Origin: Carnobacterium sp. 17-4
Lineage (GTDB): Bacteria; Bacillota; Bacilli; Lactobacillales; Carnobacteriaceae
NCBI RefSeq assembly: GCF_000195575.1
Contig: NC_015391.1
Location: 1,600,363-1,664,362, forward strand
Direction of reading: 5' to 3'
Length of the DNA: 64,000 nucleotides
Shown here: piece after piece, positions 56,087-64,000 of the stretch
How positions within the stretch are numbered: the stretch's first letter is position 1
Layout of the letters: each line of letters opens with the position of its first letter
The notes under the pieces: model-generated
Told to the model about the DNA's origin: nothing
Seen by the model: only the letters and a program-made list of their open reading frames with translations
Databases searched by the model: none
Position numbers and translations under genes: made by a program

Positions 56087-56587
56087 TCACTCTACTATTT
56101 CATCCTTTGTTGTTGGATTAAGATAAAGGTAGATAAGATAGATTCCCATTAAAGCGATAATTACTGCAAAAGCAATTGGTTTTTGCAAAAACGTAATGAC
56201 ATACCCAAAGTATGGAATTAGTATTTTTTGAGTTCCTATATAAGACTCCGCTATTACAAAACCTTGATCTTGGATATTGTTAGCATCACCTTTTGTTACT
56301 AATCCATCAGCTGTTCTGTCCACTACTCTATGCGTGACAAGTTCTTGATTGTATTGAAATGTAATAATATCTTTTTTATTCACGTTATCAAAAGGATCCA
56401 TTTTAACAATGATAAAATCGCCTACTGCTATTTTAGGTTCCATACTTCCGCTTACCACGGTATATCCTTTGTATCCAAATAATCCGCTGCTTTCAGGAGC
56501 AGAAAAGAAACTGATTCCAGCAATCGCTACAAAAATAAAGACGACTATTACAGCTATAAAGGTTCCAATAGTTTTTACTATTTTCAT
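56087..56587 (-). CDS. sipW: SipW-type signal peptidase I
   Basis: A 166-residue membrane protease. N-terminal (about 7-26) and C-terminal (about 135-158) helices flank the catalytic part, with VVSGSMEPKIAVGDFIIV holding the catalytic Ser (about residue 48) and ELVTHRVVD holding the His (about 86). His in place of Lys marks the archaeal/eukaryotic-like ER type, as in SipW. Its usual substrates are TasA-like proteins, which lie downstream. GAGGAAATAATAAC precedes the ATG. Confidence 0.93.
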   Translation of the reverse strand: MKIVKTIGTFIAVIVVFIFVAIAGISFFSAPESSGLFGYKGYTVVSGSMEPKIAVGDFIIVKMDPFDNVNKKDIITFQYNQELVTHRVVDRTADGLVTKGDANNIQDQGFVIAESYIGTQKILIPYFGYVITFLQKPIAFAVIIALMGIYLIYLYLNPTTKDEIVE

Positions 56588-56687
56588 GTTATTATTTCCT
56601 CACTATCTGTACATTTATATTAAAGATAGCACATCTCCGCTATTAATTCTATCTCAGTTCTTACCTACCTGAACAAAAATCATCCAC

Positions 56688-57818
56688 TTATTCGTAAAAT
56701 ACTTTATCAATTAAACACCCATTATATTCATTTTTCAACTGACTTTTAGACAAATTAGGTCGAACGACATACAAAGACTGAGATGTATGGTAAGCATTTG
56801 TTAATCCTATCATGATACTTTCAGTTATAGATTTATCCTGTAGACGGTTAAATACGAGACCCGCACAAAAAGCTTCATTCATTCCCCAATTATAATGGTC
56901 ATTTTGTTCACTTGAATAATTAAAAATATGAACACCATCTTTTTGAGATCCATAAGCAATTTTGGTGCTTCCTTTAGAGACAAAAACATGTTCAGGTCCT
57001 TTTCCATTATTCAACCATTTTTCTACAGCCTCTTTTAAATCGTCATCGGTTTTGATGATCATATTAAAATGAGCCTCCGTTTCACTGCATTTCGTGATTA
57101 GTACATTTATTCCTTCTAAATAACTAGGTAGATTCGATAACCTTTGAACAGATACAGTTAACAAAGCAATAGGTACCTCATACTTAACGGCAAAACTAAT
57201 TAAAAATTCAATTGTTTCCTTAGGACAGTTTAAATCAATAATGATGTACTTTGAACGTTTTAAAACTGATAAATGCTTATTGATCCAATCAGGTGTCATT
57301 TTATCAAAAATATCTACTTCGGCTAAGCCTAAGACCATTTTACCGTCTACACCAATTACTTCCATAAATGTTCCAGTAGGACATCCTTCAATTGAATCGA
57401 CAGCTTTAATATTCATGAAATGTTCCGAATGACTTTCAATCATCTTCCACTCAGCGTCATTTCCAGCAACCGAAAACAACATCACTTTTTCTTCTAAACG
57501 ACCTAAATTTTCAGCAACATTGCGTGCGACACCCCCAACATTTGTACGAGATTGCACATTATTTGATGTTCCTTGAACCAACGCATCCTTAACTAAGTAT
57601 CGACGGTCAATATTCGCTCCACCAATGCAGATAATTGGTTCTTCATCATTTAACACATATGCCTTACCCAATAAATAGTCTTTTTTTACAAGTCCTGAAA
57701 TGAGATTTGCTGTAGCCGAACGCGACAATCCAATTAAATTTGCCAGCTCTTGTTGGGCTATAAAGGGATTTTCACGAATGGTTTCTAAAATTAGTTTTTC
57801 CTTTTCATTAAGGCTCAT
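56688..57818 (-). CDS. winged-helix protein with PfkB-like kinase domain, altered catalytic motif
   Basis: 376 residues. The N-terminal winged helix (ILETIRENPFIAQQELANLI, GLSRSATANLISGL) is fused to a PfkB-fold domain that starts IICIGGANIDRRYL and includes TNVGGVARNVAENL. The usual C-terminal GAGDAF motif, with the catalytic Asp and anion hole, is GMNEAF here (312-317), so kinase activity is doubtful. It may act as a ligand-sensing regulator. The start is ATG 57818 after GGAAGGG. It is 86 bases downstream of the MurE paralogue and probably cotranscribed. Confidence 0.85.
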   Translation of the reverse strand: MSLNEKEKLILETIRENPFIAQQELANLIGLSRSATANLISGLVKKDYLLGKAYVLNDEEPIICIGGANIDRRYLVKDALVQGTSNNVQSRTNVGGVARNVAENLGRLEEKVMLFSVAGNDAEWKMIESHSEHFMNIKAVDSIEGCPTGTFMEVIGVDGKMVLGLAEVDIFDKMTPDWINKHLSVLKRSKYIIIDLNCPKETIEFLISFAVKYEVPIALLTVSVQRLSNLPSYLEGINVLITKCSETEAHFNMIIKTDDDLKEAVEKWLNNGKGPEHVFVSKGSTKIAYGSQKDGVHIFNYSSEQNDHYNWGMNEAFCAGLVFNRLQDKSITESIMIGLTNAYHTSQSLYVVRPNLSKSQLKNEYNGCLIDKVFYE

Positions 57819-57904
57819 TGTAGTTTTCCCTTCCTGAGTTACATTTTTGTGATTGTTTAAATTTAATTCGTTCATGAACAAAACAAAAATTGATTGCTTA
57901 ATTA

Positions 57905-59368
57905 TTAATGACCTGACGTTGATAGTTTATTTTTTTGCAAATACAGAACTGTTTCTTGATCAGATTTTGTATTTAAATTATAGTTTTCTTTGTACAATTC
58001 ATGCCCCTTACCTAATAATAAAACCCAGTCGCCTGGTTGCGCATCCTTAATGGCTTTTTGTATAGCTAGTGTTCGATCCATGATAATACTCGTCGAATCT
58101 TCTACTTGGCATTCTTTTTGAATCATTACATAATCTGTGTACAATTTATCAATCGTTGAACCAAAAAGTTCCGTTACCGTTAGAATAGACGAGTCACTCA
58201 AACGAGTCACAATTTCAAGCATCGCTTTTCGTTTAGATGTATCACGGTTACCAGCAAACCCAAATACTGTGATAATATGATTCGCTCCATTGTTGATAGC
58301 CGTATTGATTGCTATTTCTAAGGCATCCGGTGTGTGCGCATAATCCACAACTACTGTTACATTGTTTTCTAAATGAAAGAGTTCAAATCGTCCTGAAATA
58401 CCTGTAAAATCTGACATATACGGTTTAACCTTTTCATATGGAACTCCTAACTCATGGACTGCACAGCTAGACATAGATAAATTATACAAGTTATGCATCC
58501 CAGGTAAAGGTGTACGTAGACTATACTCCATATTTTTATGCATTACTGATACGTCGTTGAGTTCTTTACTTAAAATTTGAACATTACTAAATGATTGTTC
58601 GCCTACTGTTAGAATTTTCTTACCTTCTGCAGTCAAATGCTCGATTAGTTTTAAGCCCCAACTGTCATCACTATTAATGATTGCTGTTCCATTTGGTTTA
58701 AGTTTTTGAAACAATAACGCTTTGCATTCAAAATATTCTTCCATAGTATTATGATAATCCAGATGATCATGTTGTAAATTATTAAATAGAGCATAATCAA
58801 ATTGAATCCCTTCTAAACGGTCTTGTTCCAGTCCTTGAGAAGAGACTTCCATAACAACAACTTGATCTGTTGACGCAACTAATAATTGATTGATTGTTTT
58901 CGCATTAGGGGTTGTATTAATAGTTTTGATTTTTTTACCGTTGATTTCATTGTGGATGGTTCCAATCGAGGAAACACTATAACCTTGTTTTTCTAATAAA
59001 TGTTTAATAAAGAAACTGATCGTTGTTTTACCATTTGTTCCAGTAATCCCTATCATAATTTTATCTTTTGAAGGATCTTTATAAAATAATTTCGCAACTT
59101 GTCCCAGTGCTTTTCGAGCACTTTTTACTTTTAGATAAGGAACCTCTAAATTCATAAGTTCGTTTTCTCCGATAATTAAAATAGCTCCATTAATAATTGC
59201 TTGTTGAATATAAATGTGCCCATCTTTCTTATATCCTTTTATTGCAATAAAAACATAGCCCGGTTTGATTTCATTTGAATTATCGGTAATCCCTTTCACT
59301 TCTAATGACTGATCCAAGGTGTCGCTGTATTCTAAATGACCCATTGTTAGCATCTCTTTTATTTTCAT
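57905..59368 (-). CDS. murE: MurE-family amide ligase, paralogue lacking DNPR-type motif
   Basis: 487 residues with the Mur ligase order: GITDNSNEIKPGYVFIAIKG, ATP loop GITGTNGKTT, NTTPNA, EVSSQGLEQDR, NLQHDHLDYH, VVVDYAHTPDALE and LLLGKGHE. YAHTPDAL and GKGHE identify MurE. Where MurE enzymes have DNPR (DAP) or a DNPA/DDPN-like motif (Lys), this protein reads ILTVTELFGST, so the added amino acid is uncertain. It is probably not the essential MurE. The start is ATG 59368, though its ribosome-binding site is distant. Confidence 0.87.
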   Translation of the reverse strand: MKIKEMLTMGHLEYSDTLDQSLEVKGITDNSNEIKPGYVFIAIKGYKKDGHIYIQQAIINGAILIIGENELMNLEVPYLKVKSARKALGQVAKLFYKDPSKDKIMIGITGTNGKTTISFFIKHLLEKQGYSVSSIGTIHNEINGKKIKTINTTPNAKTINQLLVASTDQVVVMEVSSQGLEQDRLEGIQFDYALFNNLQHDHLDYHNTMEEYFECKALLFQKLKPNGTAIINSDDSWGLKLIEHLTAEGKKILTVGEQSFSNVQILSKELNDVSVMHKNMEYSLRTPLPGMHNLYNLSMSSCAVHELGVPYEKVKPYMSDFTGISGRFELFHLENNVTVVVDYAHTPDALEIAINTAINNGANHIITVFGFAGNRDTSKRKAMLEIVTRLSDSSILTVTELFGSTIDKLYTDYVMIQKECQVEDSTSIIMDRTLAIQKAIKDAQPGDWVLLLGKGHELYKENYNLNTKSDQETVLYLQKNKLSTSGH

Positions 59369-59579
59369 TGTGATCAGCTTCTCCTCTTTTCCTTTGAATA
59401 CATACAAAGTGAAATTGTATTTTTTATTCTTTTGATTAATAAACACTACTTATTACGAGTTAAATCATTTTTCGTAATAATATTCAGTAGATATTCACTA
59501 TCTTAACCTAGATAATGCTTAAATTCAATTTACTTACCTTTTTTATAAAAAAATAATAAATAAAATAGATTTCTATTCA

Positions 59580-59780
59580 AAGTTAGCCTAATTAAGGTTT
59601 ATTGTGTCTATTTAAATAGAAAGCGGTACTGAGTTGATCAAACTAAGGCTCGTTACATCAACTTAGATGGTAATCGATTCTGAGATAATCGAATTAAGGC
59701 TCGTTACTTCAACTCAAATGGAAATTGAATTTGAGTTGATCGAACTAAGGATTGTTGTACCTACTCAAATGAGATTCTAA
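59580..59780. repeat. 51-bp tandem repeat, about four copies, intergenic
   Basis: Units begin near 59580, 59631, 59682 and 59733. Consensus features are GAGTTGATCGAACTAAGGCT, then CGTTACTTCAACTCAAATGG. GAGTTGA and TCAACTC within a unit can pair, giving one hairpin per unit. The first and last copies are the most degenerate. Confidence 0.85.
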
Positions 59781-60003
59781 GTTGGACCTGATAGTAATTT
59801 CCCTTCTCACTGTCAAATCCGGTCCATTTCGGAAGCAGTGGCAGCCTATCGCAAATCGGTTCGGTAAACGATAAACTCGCAAAAATTTATTTAGTCTTTG
59901 ACTATCTAACGGCTATTCTCCTCTTGATGAACTATTTTTAAAAATACACTCTAAGATAAATAGCTGTATAGTTAAATTAGTATTTGTATTGAATAATCTA
60001 CTG

Positions 60004-60047
60004 TAATAAAAAAATCACAGAGAAGATAAAGCATCTTCTCTGTGATT
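60004..60047 (-). terminator. intrinsic terminator downstream of PII-like gene
   Basis: AATCACAGAGAAGAT pairs perfectly with ATCTTCTCTGTGATT around AAAGC, followed by seven T on the minus strand. It is 160 bases past the stop. Confidence 0.92.
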
Positions 60048-60049
60048 CT

Positions 60050-60212
60050 TCTTTGTTTTTCTACGGAGCTAAACGTGACTCTTCGCATCCTTCTAGTTGA
60101 GTTCCGCACTCCAGACTTTCGGAAAAAACGTAATTCTTTCAGGGATGAAACATCCCTTCCAGAATTCCTTGTTTTTCTGTCAAGTCTAAGCGGTGTGCTA
60201 CACATCCTTTAG
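60050..60212 (-). repeat. hairpin-rich segment downstream of PII-like gene
   Basis: On the minus strand, CT..AGG-type starts recur at 60212, 60162 and 60114, each near a small hairpin (GTG.TAG.CAC; GGGATG-TTT-CATCCC; GAGT..ACTC). The later part, CTAGAAGGATGCG...AGAAAAACAAAG, resembles the first. It lies between the PII-like stop and the terminator, so it would be transcribed as a 3' untranslated region. Confidence 0.5.
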
Positions 60213-60877
60213 AATAAGCCTCTTGTGTTGGTTACGTCCATAGTGAAGAGTACACCGTTTCCAGGTTGTTCGATTTTTAGTGCATTACTGATGGATGCTA
60301 CCACGGCATCTGTGGTGTGTTGTTCTGTAAGGATCATCACTACTTCTTTTTCTGGTTCAATATCCATTGAGAAAAGTCGGCTAGTCTCGTGACTTCCAGA
60401 ACCACGAGCATTGATGATTGTTCCTCCTTGAGATCCAGCTGCAACGGCAGCATCGATCACTTCTTCAGCTTGTCCACGATCTACAATTGTAAAAATAGCT
60501 TGATGCATAATATCCTCAACCTTTCTGCCGTGAGCATCCGTTTTATAGACGCAATTTCGGTTTCCTAATAAATTCGCAATAGGAATCGTAAATGCAATTC
60601 CTCTATTTCTTTTTTTTAATTGCAATTTTTCTGTTAAAGCATCTAATGCTGTTTCAGCCGTTTCTTTACGTGCAGCCATAATTAAAACTTCTTTTTTGAC
60701 ATCTTCTAGTCCAAAAAATTTCAATGCTGAATTAGACGCTGTACCTAAACCTCGAAAAACCGTTCCTCCTGATACGCCATTCTTTTTAGCAATTTGCAGA
60801 GCTTTACTACCCGCACCATTATTCACTACTAAGCATAACAAATCATAATCCATTCCTTCAATAATCGCGTTACTCAT
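60209..60877 (-). CDS. tandem PII-like signalling protein
   Basis: 222 residues made of two PII-type halves. The first half has YDLLCLVVNNGAGSKALQIA, GVSGGTVFRGLGTASN and FFGLEDVKKEVLIM; the second has QAIFTIVDRGQAEEVIDAA, GSQGGTIINARGSGSHETSR and FSMDIEPEKEVVMIL. GGT and RG match the PII T-loop flank and nucleotide site. No classic uridylylated Tyr is evident. The start overlaps the DUF1538 stop by eight bases, so the two are coupled; it probably senses a nucleotide and controls that membrane protein. Confidence 0.9.
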   Translation of the reverse strand: MSNAIIEGMDYDLLCLVVNNGAGSKALQIAKKNGVSGGTVFRGLGTASNSALKFFGLEDVKKEVLIMAARKETAETALDALTEKLQLKKRNRGIAFTIPIANLLGNRNCVYKTDAHGRKVEDIMHQAIFTIVDRGQAEEVIDAAVAAGSQGGTIINARGSGSHETSRLFSMDIEPEKEVVMILTEQHTTDAVVASISNALKIEQPGNGVLFTMDVTNTRGLF

Positions 60878-62360
60878 TCGATCGGAGTCCTCCTTTACGA
60901 GATTTAATTTTAAACAATATACCAAGTATTTCTAATGTGATAATCGGCATCATAGCCACCATTGCGATCATACCAAATCCATCTAATAAGACATTTGCTC
61001 CTTCAATCGATTCAGCTGCTCCTTGTACAAAGGCCAAAATAAAGGTTGCTGTCATAGGACCTGAAGCTACTCCACCAGCATCAAATGCCATTCCGACAAA
61101 CATTTTTGGCGTAACATACATCAATCCTATGGCCAAAATATATCCTGGTAAAATGAAATGCCATAATTGCAACCCTGGAATTAAGATACGAATCATTGAT
61201 AAAAGAACCGCTAATCCAACACCAATGGATAAAGCTGTTAAAACCACTTTTCTCCTTACATAACCGTTCGTGACATCTTCAATTTGATGAGTTAAAACGT
61301 ATACAGCCGGCTCGGCTAATATGGTTACAATTCCTAATACAAAAGCTACGATTAATACATAAATGCTGTTGTCTAATGCAGCTACAGTATATCCTACCAC
61401 ACTTCCAACTTCCATGAAACCAGCATTTACTCCAACTAAGAAAATAACTAAACCTACAAAAACATAGAAAGCTCCTTTTAGGATTTTCATTAACTTTTTC
61501 TTTGATAGTTTCAAGAAAAAGACTTGGTAAATCAAGAAAATACTGACAATAGGTACTAAAGCAATTAATATTTCTTTTGTAATAGTAGGAAAATGATGAA
61601 TAAATGGTGCAATCACCGATTTAGACCCTGTTAAATCTACTGCTAAACTTCCTGAAAGTTCATCTTGTCCGCCAATAATGTTCATCAGCATGACAGCTAT
61701 AATGGCTCCTGAAGAAGAAATGGCTACTAAACCAAAGCTATCTTTTTCAGATGCTTTCCCGTCTTTTTTCAAATTTGATACACCTAATGCTAACGCCAGC
61801 ATGAATGGTACTGTTAGTGCACCTGTAGTAGCTCCCGAAGCATCAAACGCCATTGCTAGGAATTCATTTGATGTAAATAGTGCTAGTAAAAAAATAACAA
61901 AATAAATTCCAGTCAATAATTTGTATAACGGAATATTAAACACAATTCGCAATAAACCAATGGTCATCATGACTGCGATCCCAATAGAAACATAAATCAA
62001 TATGCTCATATTGTCGATAACGCCTCCAGTAACATCCGCAATTTGATTAGCTAAAATATGCAAATCGGGTTCAGCGATTGAAATAAAGAATCCCAGCACA
62101 AGTCCAGCGATAACGACGACCCAAACTTTATTGCTCTTGGCGACTCCTTTTCCTAAATTGGTTCCAATAGGGGTAATTCCTATATCTGTTCCTAATAAGA
62201 AAATAGCTAACCCAATAACCACAAACAAAGCACCCAATAAAAAGCGTAACAATAAACTAGTCTCAAGCGGTGCTATGGTAAAATTCAGTATTAAAACGAT
62301 CACAACGATCGGTAATACTGACAGTAAAACTTCTTTAAATTTTTCTGTAAGTATATTCAA
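60870..62360 (-). CDS. DUF1538 membrane protein, putative transporter
   Basis: 496 residues with about 12-14 helices and an internal duplication. Half one has VIGLAIFLLGTDIGITPIGT, ISIAEPDLHILANQI and MAFDASGATTGALTVPFML; half two has VGLVIFLVGVNAGFMEVGS, TILAEPAVYVLTHQI and MAFDAGGVASGPMTATFIL. The paired FDA(S/G)G motifs in inverted-repeat-like positions suggest a transporter fold. The start is TTG 62360 after AAAGGATG. The family has no established substrate. Coupled to the PII-like gene. Confidence 0.92.
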   Translation of the reverse strand: MNILTEKFKEVLLSVLPIVVIVLILNFTIAPLETSLLLRFLLGALFVVIGLAIFLLGTDIGITPIGTNLGKGVAKSNKVWVVVIAGLVLGFFISIAEPDLHILANQIADVTGGVIDNMSILIYVSIGIAVMMTIGLLRIVFNIPLYKLLTGIYFVIFLLALFTSNEFLAMAFDASGATTGALTVPFMLALALGVSNLKKDGKASEKDSFGLVAISSSGAIIAVMLMNIIGGQDELSGSLAVDLTGSKSVIAPFIHHFPTITKEILIALVPIVSIFLIYQVFFLKLSKKKLMKILKGAFYVFVGLVIFLVGVNAGFMEVGSVVGYTVAALDNSIYVLIVAFVLGIVTILAEPAVYVLTHQIEDVTNGYVRRKVVLTALSIGVGLAVLLSMIRILIPGLQLWHFILPGYILAIGLMYVTPKMFVGMAFDAGGVASGPMTATFILAFVQGAAESIEGANVLLDGFGMIAMVAMMPIITLEILGILFKIKSRKGGLRSNE

Positions 62361-62691
62361 ATAAATGGCACATCCTTTCTAACTTTGGTAATTATGTCTT
62401 TACCTAATGAGGGTTGCTGAAGAAAACAAAAAGATTAATAAATTGAATTAAACCCTTCTTTTTTGAACGTTCAAAGACCTATTTATCTAAGCCGAACTTT
62501 TTTTTTGCTTTCATCAACTACCCATGCAAGTACCTACTTCATTACCTATCTTTAATTGTACCATAAGATTTACCAGAATTAAAATCTGATTAATTTCACT
62601 TACTTACATAATCTATTGAGTGCATAATCCATTTAAACAGAAAAAAAGCCGAACTCCTAAAGTTAGAAGTTCAGCTTTTTATTCAACTATT
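62361..62691. other. 331-bp gap upstream of DUF1538 gene
   Basis: It contains the terminator of the CmpX-like gene at its right side. A promoter for the DUF1538 operon is expected, but I found no convincing box pair. No gene is seen. Confidence 0.5.
62641..62680 (-). terminator. intrinsic terminator after CmpX-like gene
   Basis: AAAAAGC.GAACT pairs with AAGTTC.GCTTTTT around an AT-rich loop, immediately past the stop at 62692. Confidence 0.82.
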
Positions 62692-63954
62692 TTATAAAGT
62701 TGGACCTTTATCATCTGTTGATTTGTTTTCTTTTTCCATTTTTTTATCTAATTTTGCTAATTGACTTTTAGCAAAGTCGCGTCCGCCAATACCAAATGCA
62801 ATTGCAAAGGCAACTGACAAAGCTCCTAAAATTAAGATAAACGCCAAGTTAACAATGCTTATAGCAAATTGTAATTGGTTTAGTGCCATAAAGACTGATA
62901 ACACGATTAGGATGTATTTCAAAATTTCGCCAGCAAATTTGTTGCCAGTAGATTTTGAAATGAATCCACCTAAAGCAGTTCCACCTACAACACCGATTCC
63001 TAAAATGATTAAAGCACTAAGAACAAGTGGTAAGTAAGCAATCACTGCTGCACCAATAGCATTTAGAACTTCTAAGTTTAAAACATTCAATGCTTCAACT
63101 ACGAAGAATACGCTAATAACAACTGTAACTGTTTGGCCAATAATTTTAGCTAAATCAAAATTCATATTTCCTGAATTTTTTACATATTTAGTTAAACCAT
63201 TGATGCCAGTACTTGAAAGTAAATCTGTCAACAAATTACCTACAAATTTAGCAATAGTGATACCAACAGCTAATAGAATTACAGCTACGATGATATTCGG
63301 AATAGCAGCTAATACTTGGTCCAATACACCTACGATTGGACGTGAGATAGATTGAATATTCAAAGTTTCTAAAGCGATTGTTATGATTGGAATTAAAACA
63401 ACAATATATACAATGTTTCCTAATACTTTAGCCATTGTATTCTTTGGACTAGCACTAGGAGTTGTATTGTCGTCTGAACCAGGACTTGTAAATTTAGAAA
63501 CCCATTTATCAACATTTAGAGTTAAAGCTAAGTTGTAAACAAGATTTTTAACAAACCGAGCAACAAACACTCCAACTACGACAATTACTGCTGCAGCAAG
63601 TAAGTTTGGCAAGAAGTTTAATGCACTATCAAACATATTTGAAATCGGTTGAGCAACTGCATCTAATCCTAACATGCTTAAAATACCTGGTAAGAACAAT
63701 AGCCAAATTAAGAAATAAAGTACTTGTGCTAGAGAATCGATGGTAGTGTCTGCTTGTTCCTGTGAGTTAGTTACACCCCATTTTGTTAATAGCCGATTAA
63801 ACCCGACTGCTTTCAGCCCTTTTTGCACAGCTTTTTTAACTAATGTGGCCACAATCCAAGCCAGTAATAATAATAAGATTGCACCTAACAACGTCGGAAG
63901 AAAATCCAAAAATGAATGTAATCCTGAGTTGACTGTTTCTGTTACGTTGTTCAT
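62692..63954 (-). CDS. mechanosensitive-channel-related (CmpX/TM-helix) membrane protein
   Basis: 420 residues with repeated hydrophobic modules of the TM-helix type: FLPTLLGAILLLLLAWIVAT, FLPNLLAAAVIVVVGVFVAR, AIPNIIVAVILLAVGITIAK and YLPLVLSALIILGIGVVGGT. Each module is followed by a K/R/N-rich turn. The C-terminus (FGIGGRDFAKSQL) is a family hallmark. The proteins are related to MscS-like channels or to CmpX; the function is unproven. AAAGGAGATGAGGAT precedes the ATG. It is a single-gene unit with a terminator. Confidence 0.9.
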   Translation of the reverse strand: MNNVTETVNSGLHSFLDFLPTLLGAILLLLLAWIVATLVKKAVQKGLKAVGFNRLLTKWGVTNSQEQADTTIDSLAQVLYFLIWLLFLPGILSMLGLDAVAQPISNMFDSALNFLPNLLAAAVIVVVGVFVARFVKNLVYNLALTLNVDKWVSKFTSPGSDDNTTPSASPKNTMAKVLGNIVYIVVLIPIITIALETLNIQSISRPIVGVLDQVLAAIPNIIVAVILLAVGITIAKFVGNLLTDLLSSTGINGLTKYVKNSGNMNFDLAKIIGQTVTVVISVFFVVEALNVLNLEVLNAIGAAVIAYLPLVLSALIILGIGVVGGTALGGFISKSTGNKFAGEILKYILIVLSVFMALNQLQFAISIVNLAFILILGALSVAFAIAFGIGGRDFAKSQLAKLDKKMEKENKSTDDKGPTL

Positions 63955-64000
63955 ATCCTCATCTCCTTTTTTTATTTGTTTCTTTACATTTATTAGTATA

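Larger units (their letters stand above)
59369..60208. other. 840-bp gap with repeats between MurE paralogue and PII-like gene
   Basis: It includes the 51-bp tandem repeat, a terminator, and a hairpin-rich segment at 60050-60212. A 77-codon frame at 59972-60205 on the minus strand crosses the terminator and looks spurious. Confidence 0.6.

Noticed and set aside
59972-60205. 77-codon minus-strand frame after the PII-like gene
   Set aside because: It crosses a strong terminator, is Arg/Ser-rich without a family match, and its region shows repeated hairpins, so it looks noncoding.

Overview
The window is AT-rich, tightly packed Gram-positive DNA. The Shine-Dalgarno sites are strong (AGGAGG/GGAGGT types) and there are many TTG/GTG starts and intrinsic terminators. 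The gene set includes an LCP-family ligase, CpsC/CpsD-type capsule regulators, a GW-domain glucosaminidase, a SipW/TasA-like pair, PepS and a Lys/DAP-type Mur ligase paralogue. This points to Bacillota, order Lactobacillales, most likely Carnobacteriaceae. Carnobacterium is my best guess, from gene content only. I see no rRNA, CRISPR array, insertion sequence or prophage.

Positions 1-26700, nearly all on the minus strand, form a large exopolysaccharide/capsule region. Read in the direction of transcription it starts with a GT2 glycosyltransferase, a Wzx-type flippase and another GT2, and then a terminator near 23000. After that come wecB, a Wzy-like polymerase, a sugar-1-phosphate transferase that would start a glycan, a GT2, a frameshifted GT4, an unusual chain-length protein, an EpsG-like polymerase and three more glycosyltransferases. 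A GW-repeat N-acetylglucosaminidase, an LCP glycopolymer ligase, ugd and galU (UDP-sugar supply) follow. The region ends with cpsC, cpsD, a second sugar-1-phosphate transferase, a decayed copy of such a transferase and an epimerase cut by the window edge. The locus therefore carries two polymerases, two initiating transferases and two chain-length proteins, but one flippase.

Positions 26700-39500 hold galE (plus strand), a YihY/BrkB membrane protein, an acyltransferase-3 protein, map, an RluA-type pseudouridine synthase, a tagA-type plus GT4 glycosyltransferase pair, a flavodoxin, two TetR regulators, pepS, a multi-S1-domain protein and tRNA-Arg(CCT).

Positions 39500-51800 hold a GntR-controlled ABC transporter operon with a consensus promoter and two matching operators, an SRPBCC protein with a previously uncalled 53-residue membrane protein, a lipoprotein, a DEAD-box helicase, a Gfo/Idh/MocA oxidoreductase, an Mga-like regulator, an aldo/keto reductase and a metallophosphoesterase.

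Positions 51900-64000 hold a SipW/TasA-like surface-fibre cluster, a MurE paralogue lacking the usual amino-acid-selecting motif next to a winged-helix PfkB protein lacking the usual catalytic motif, a DUF1538 membrane protein with a tandem PII-like partner, and a CmpX-like membrane protein.

Several intergenic gaps carry degenerate tandem units of about 50-52 bp with internal inverted repeats (28.0, 43.1, 59.6 and 60.1 kb). These are among the least explained sequences in the window.
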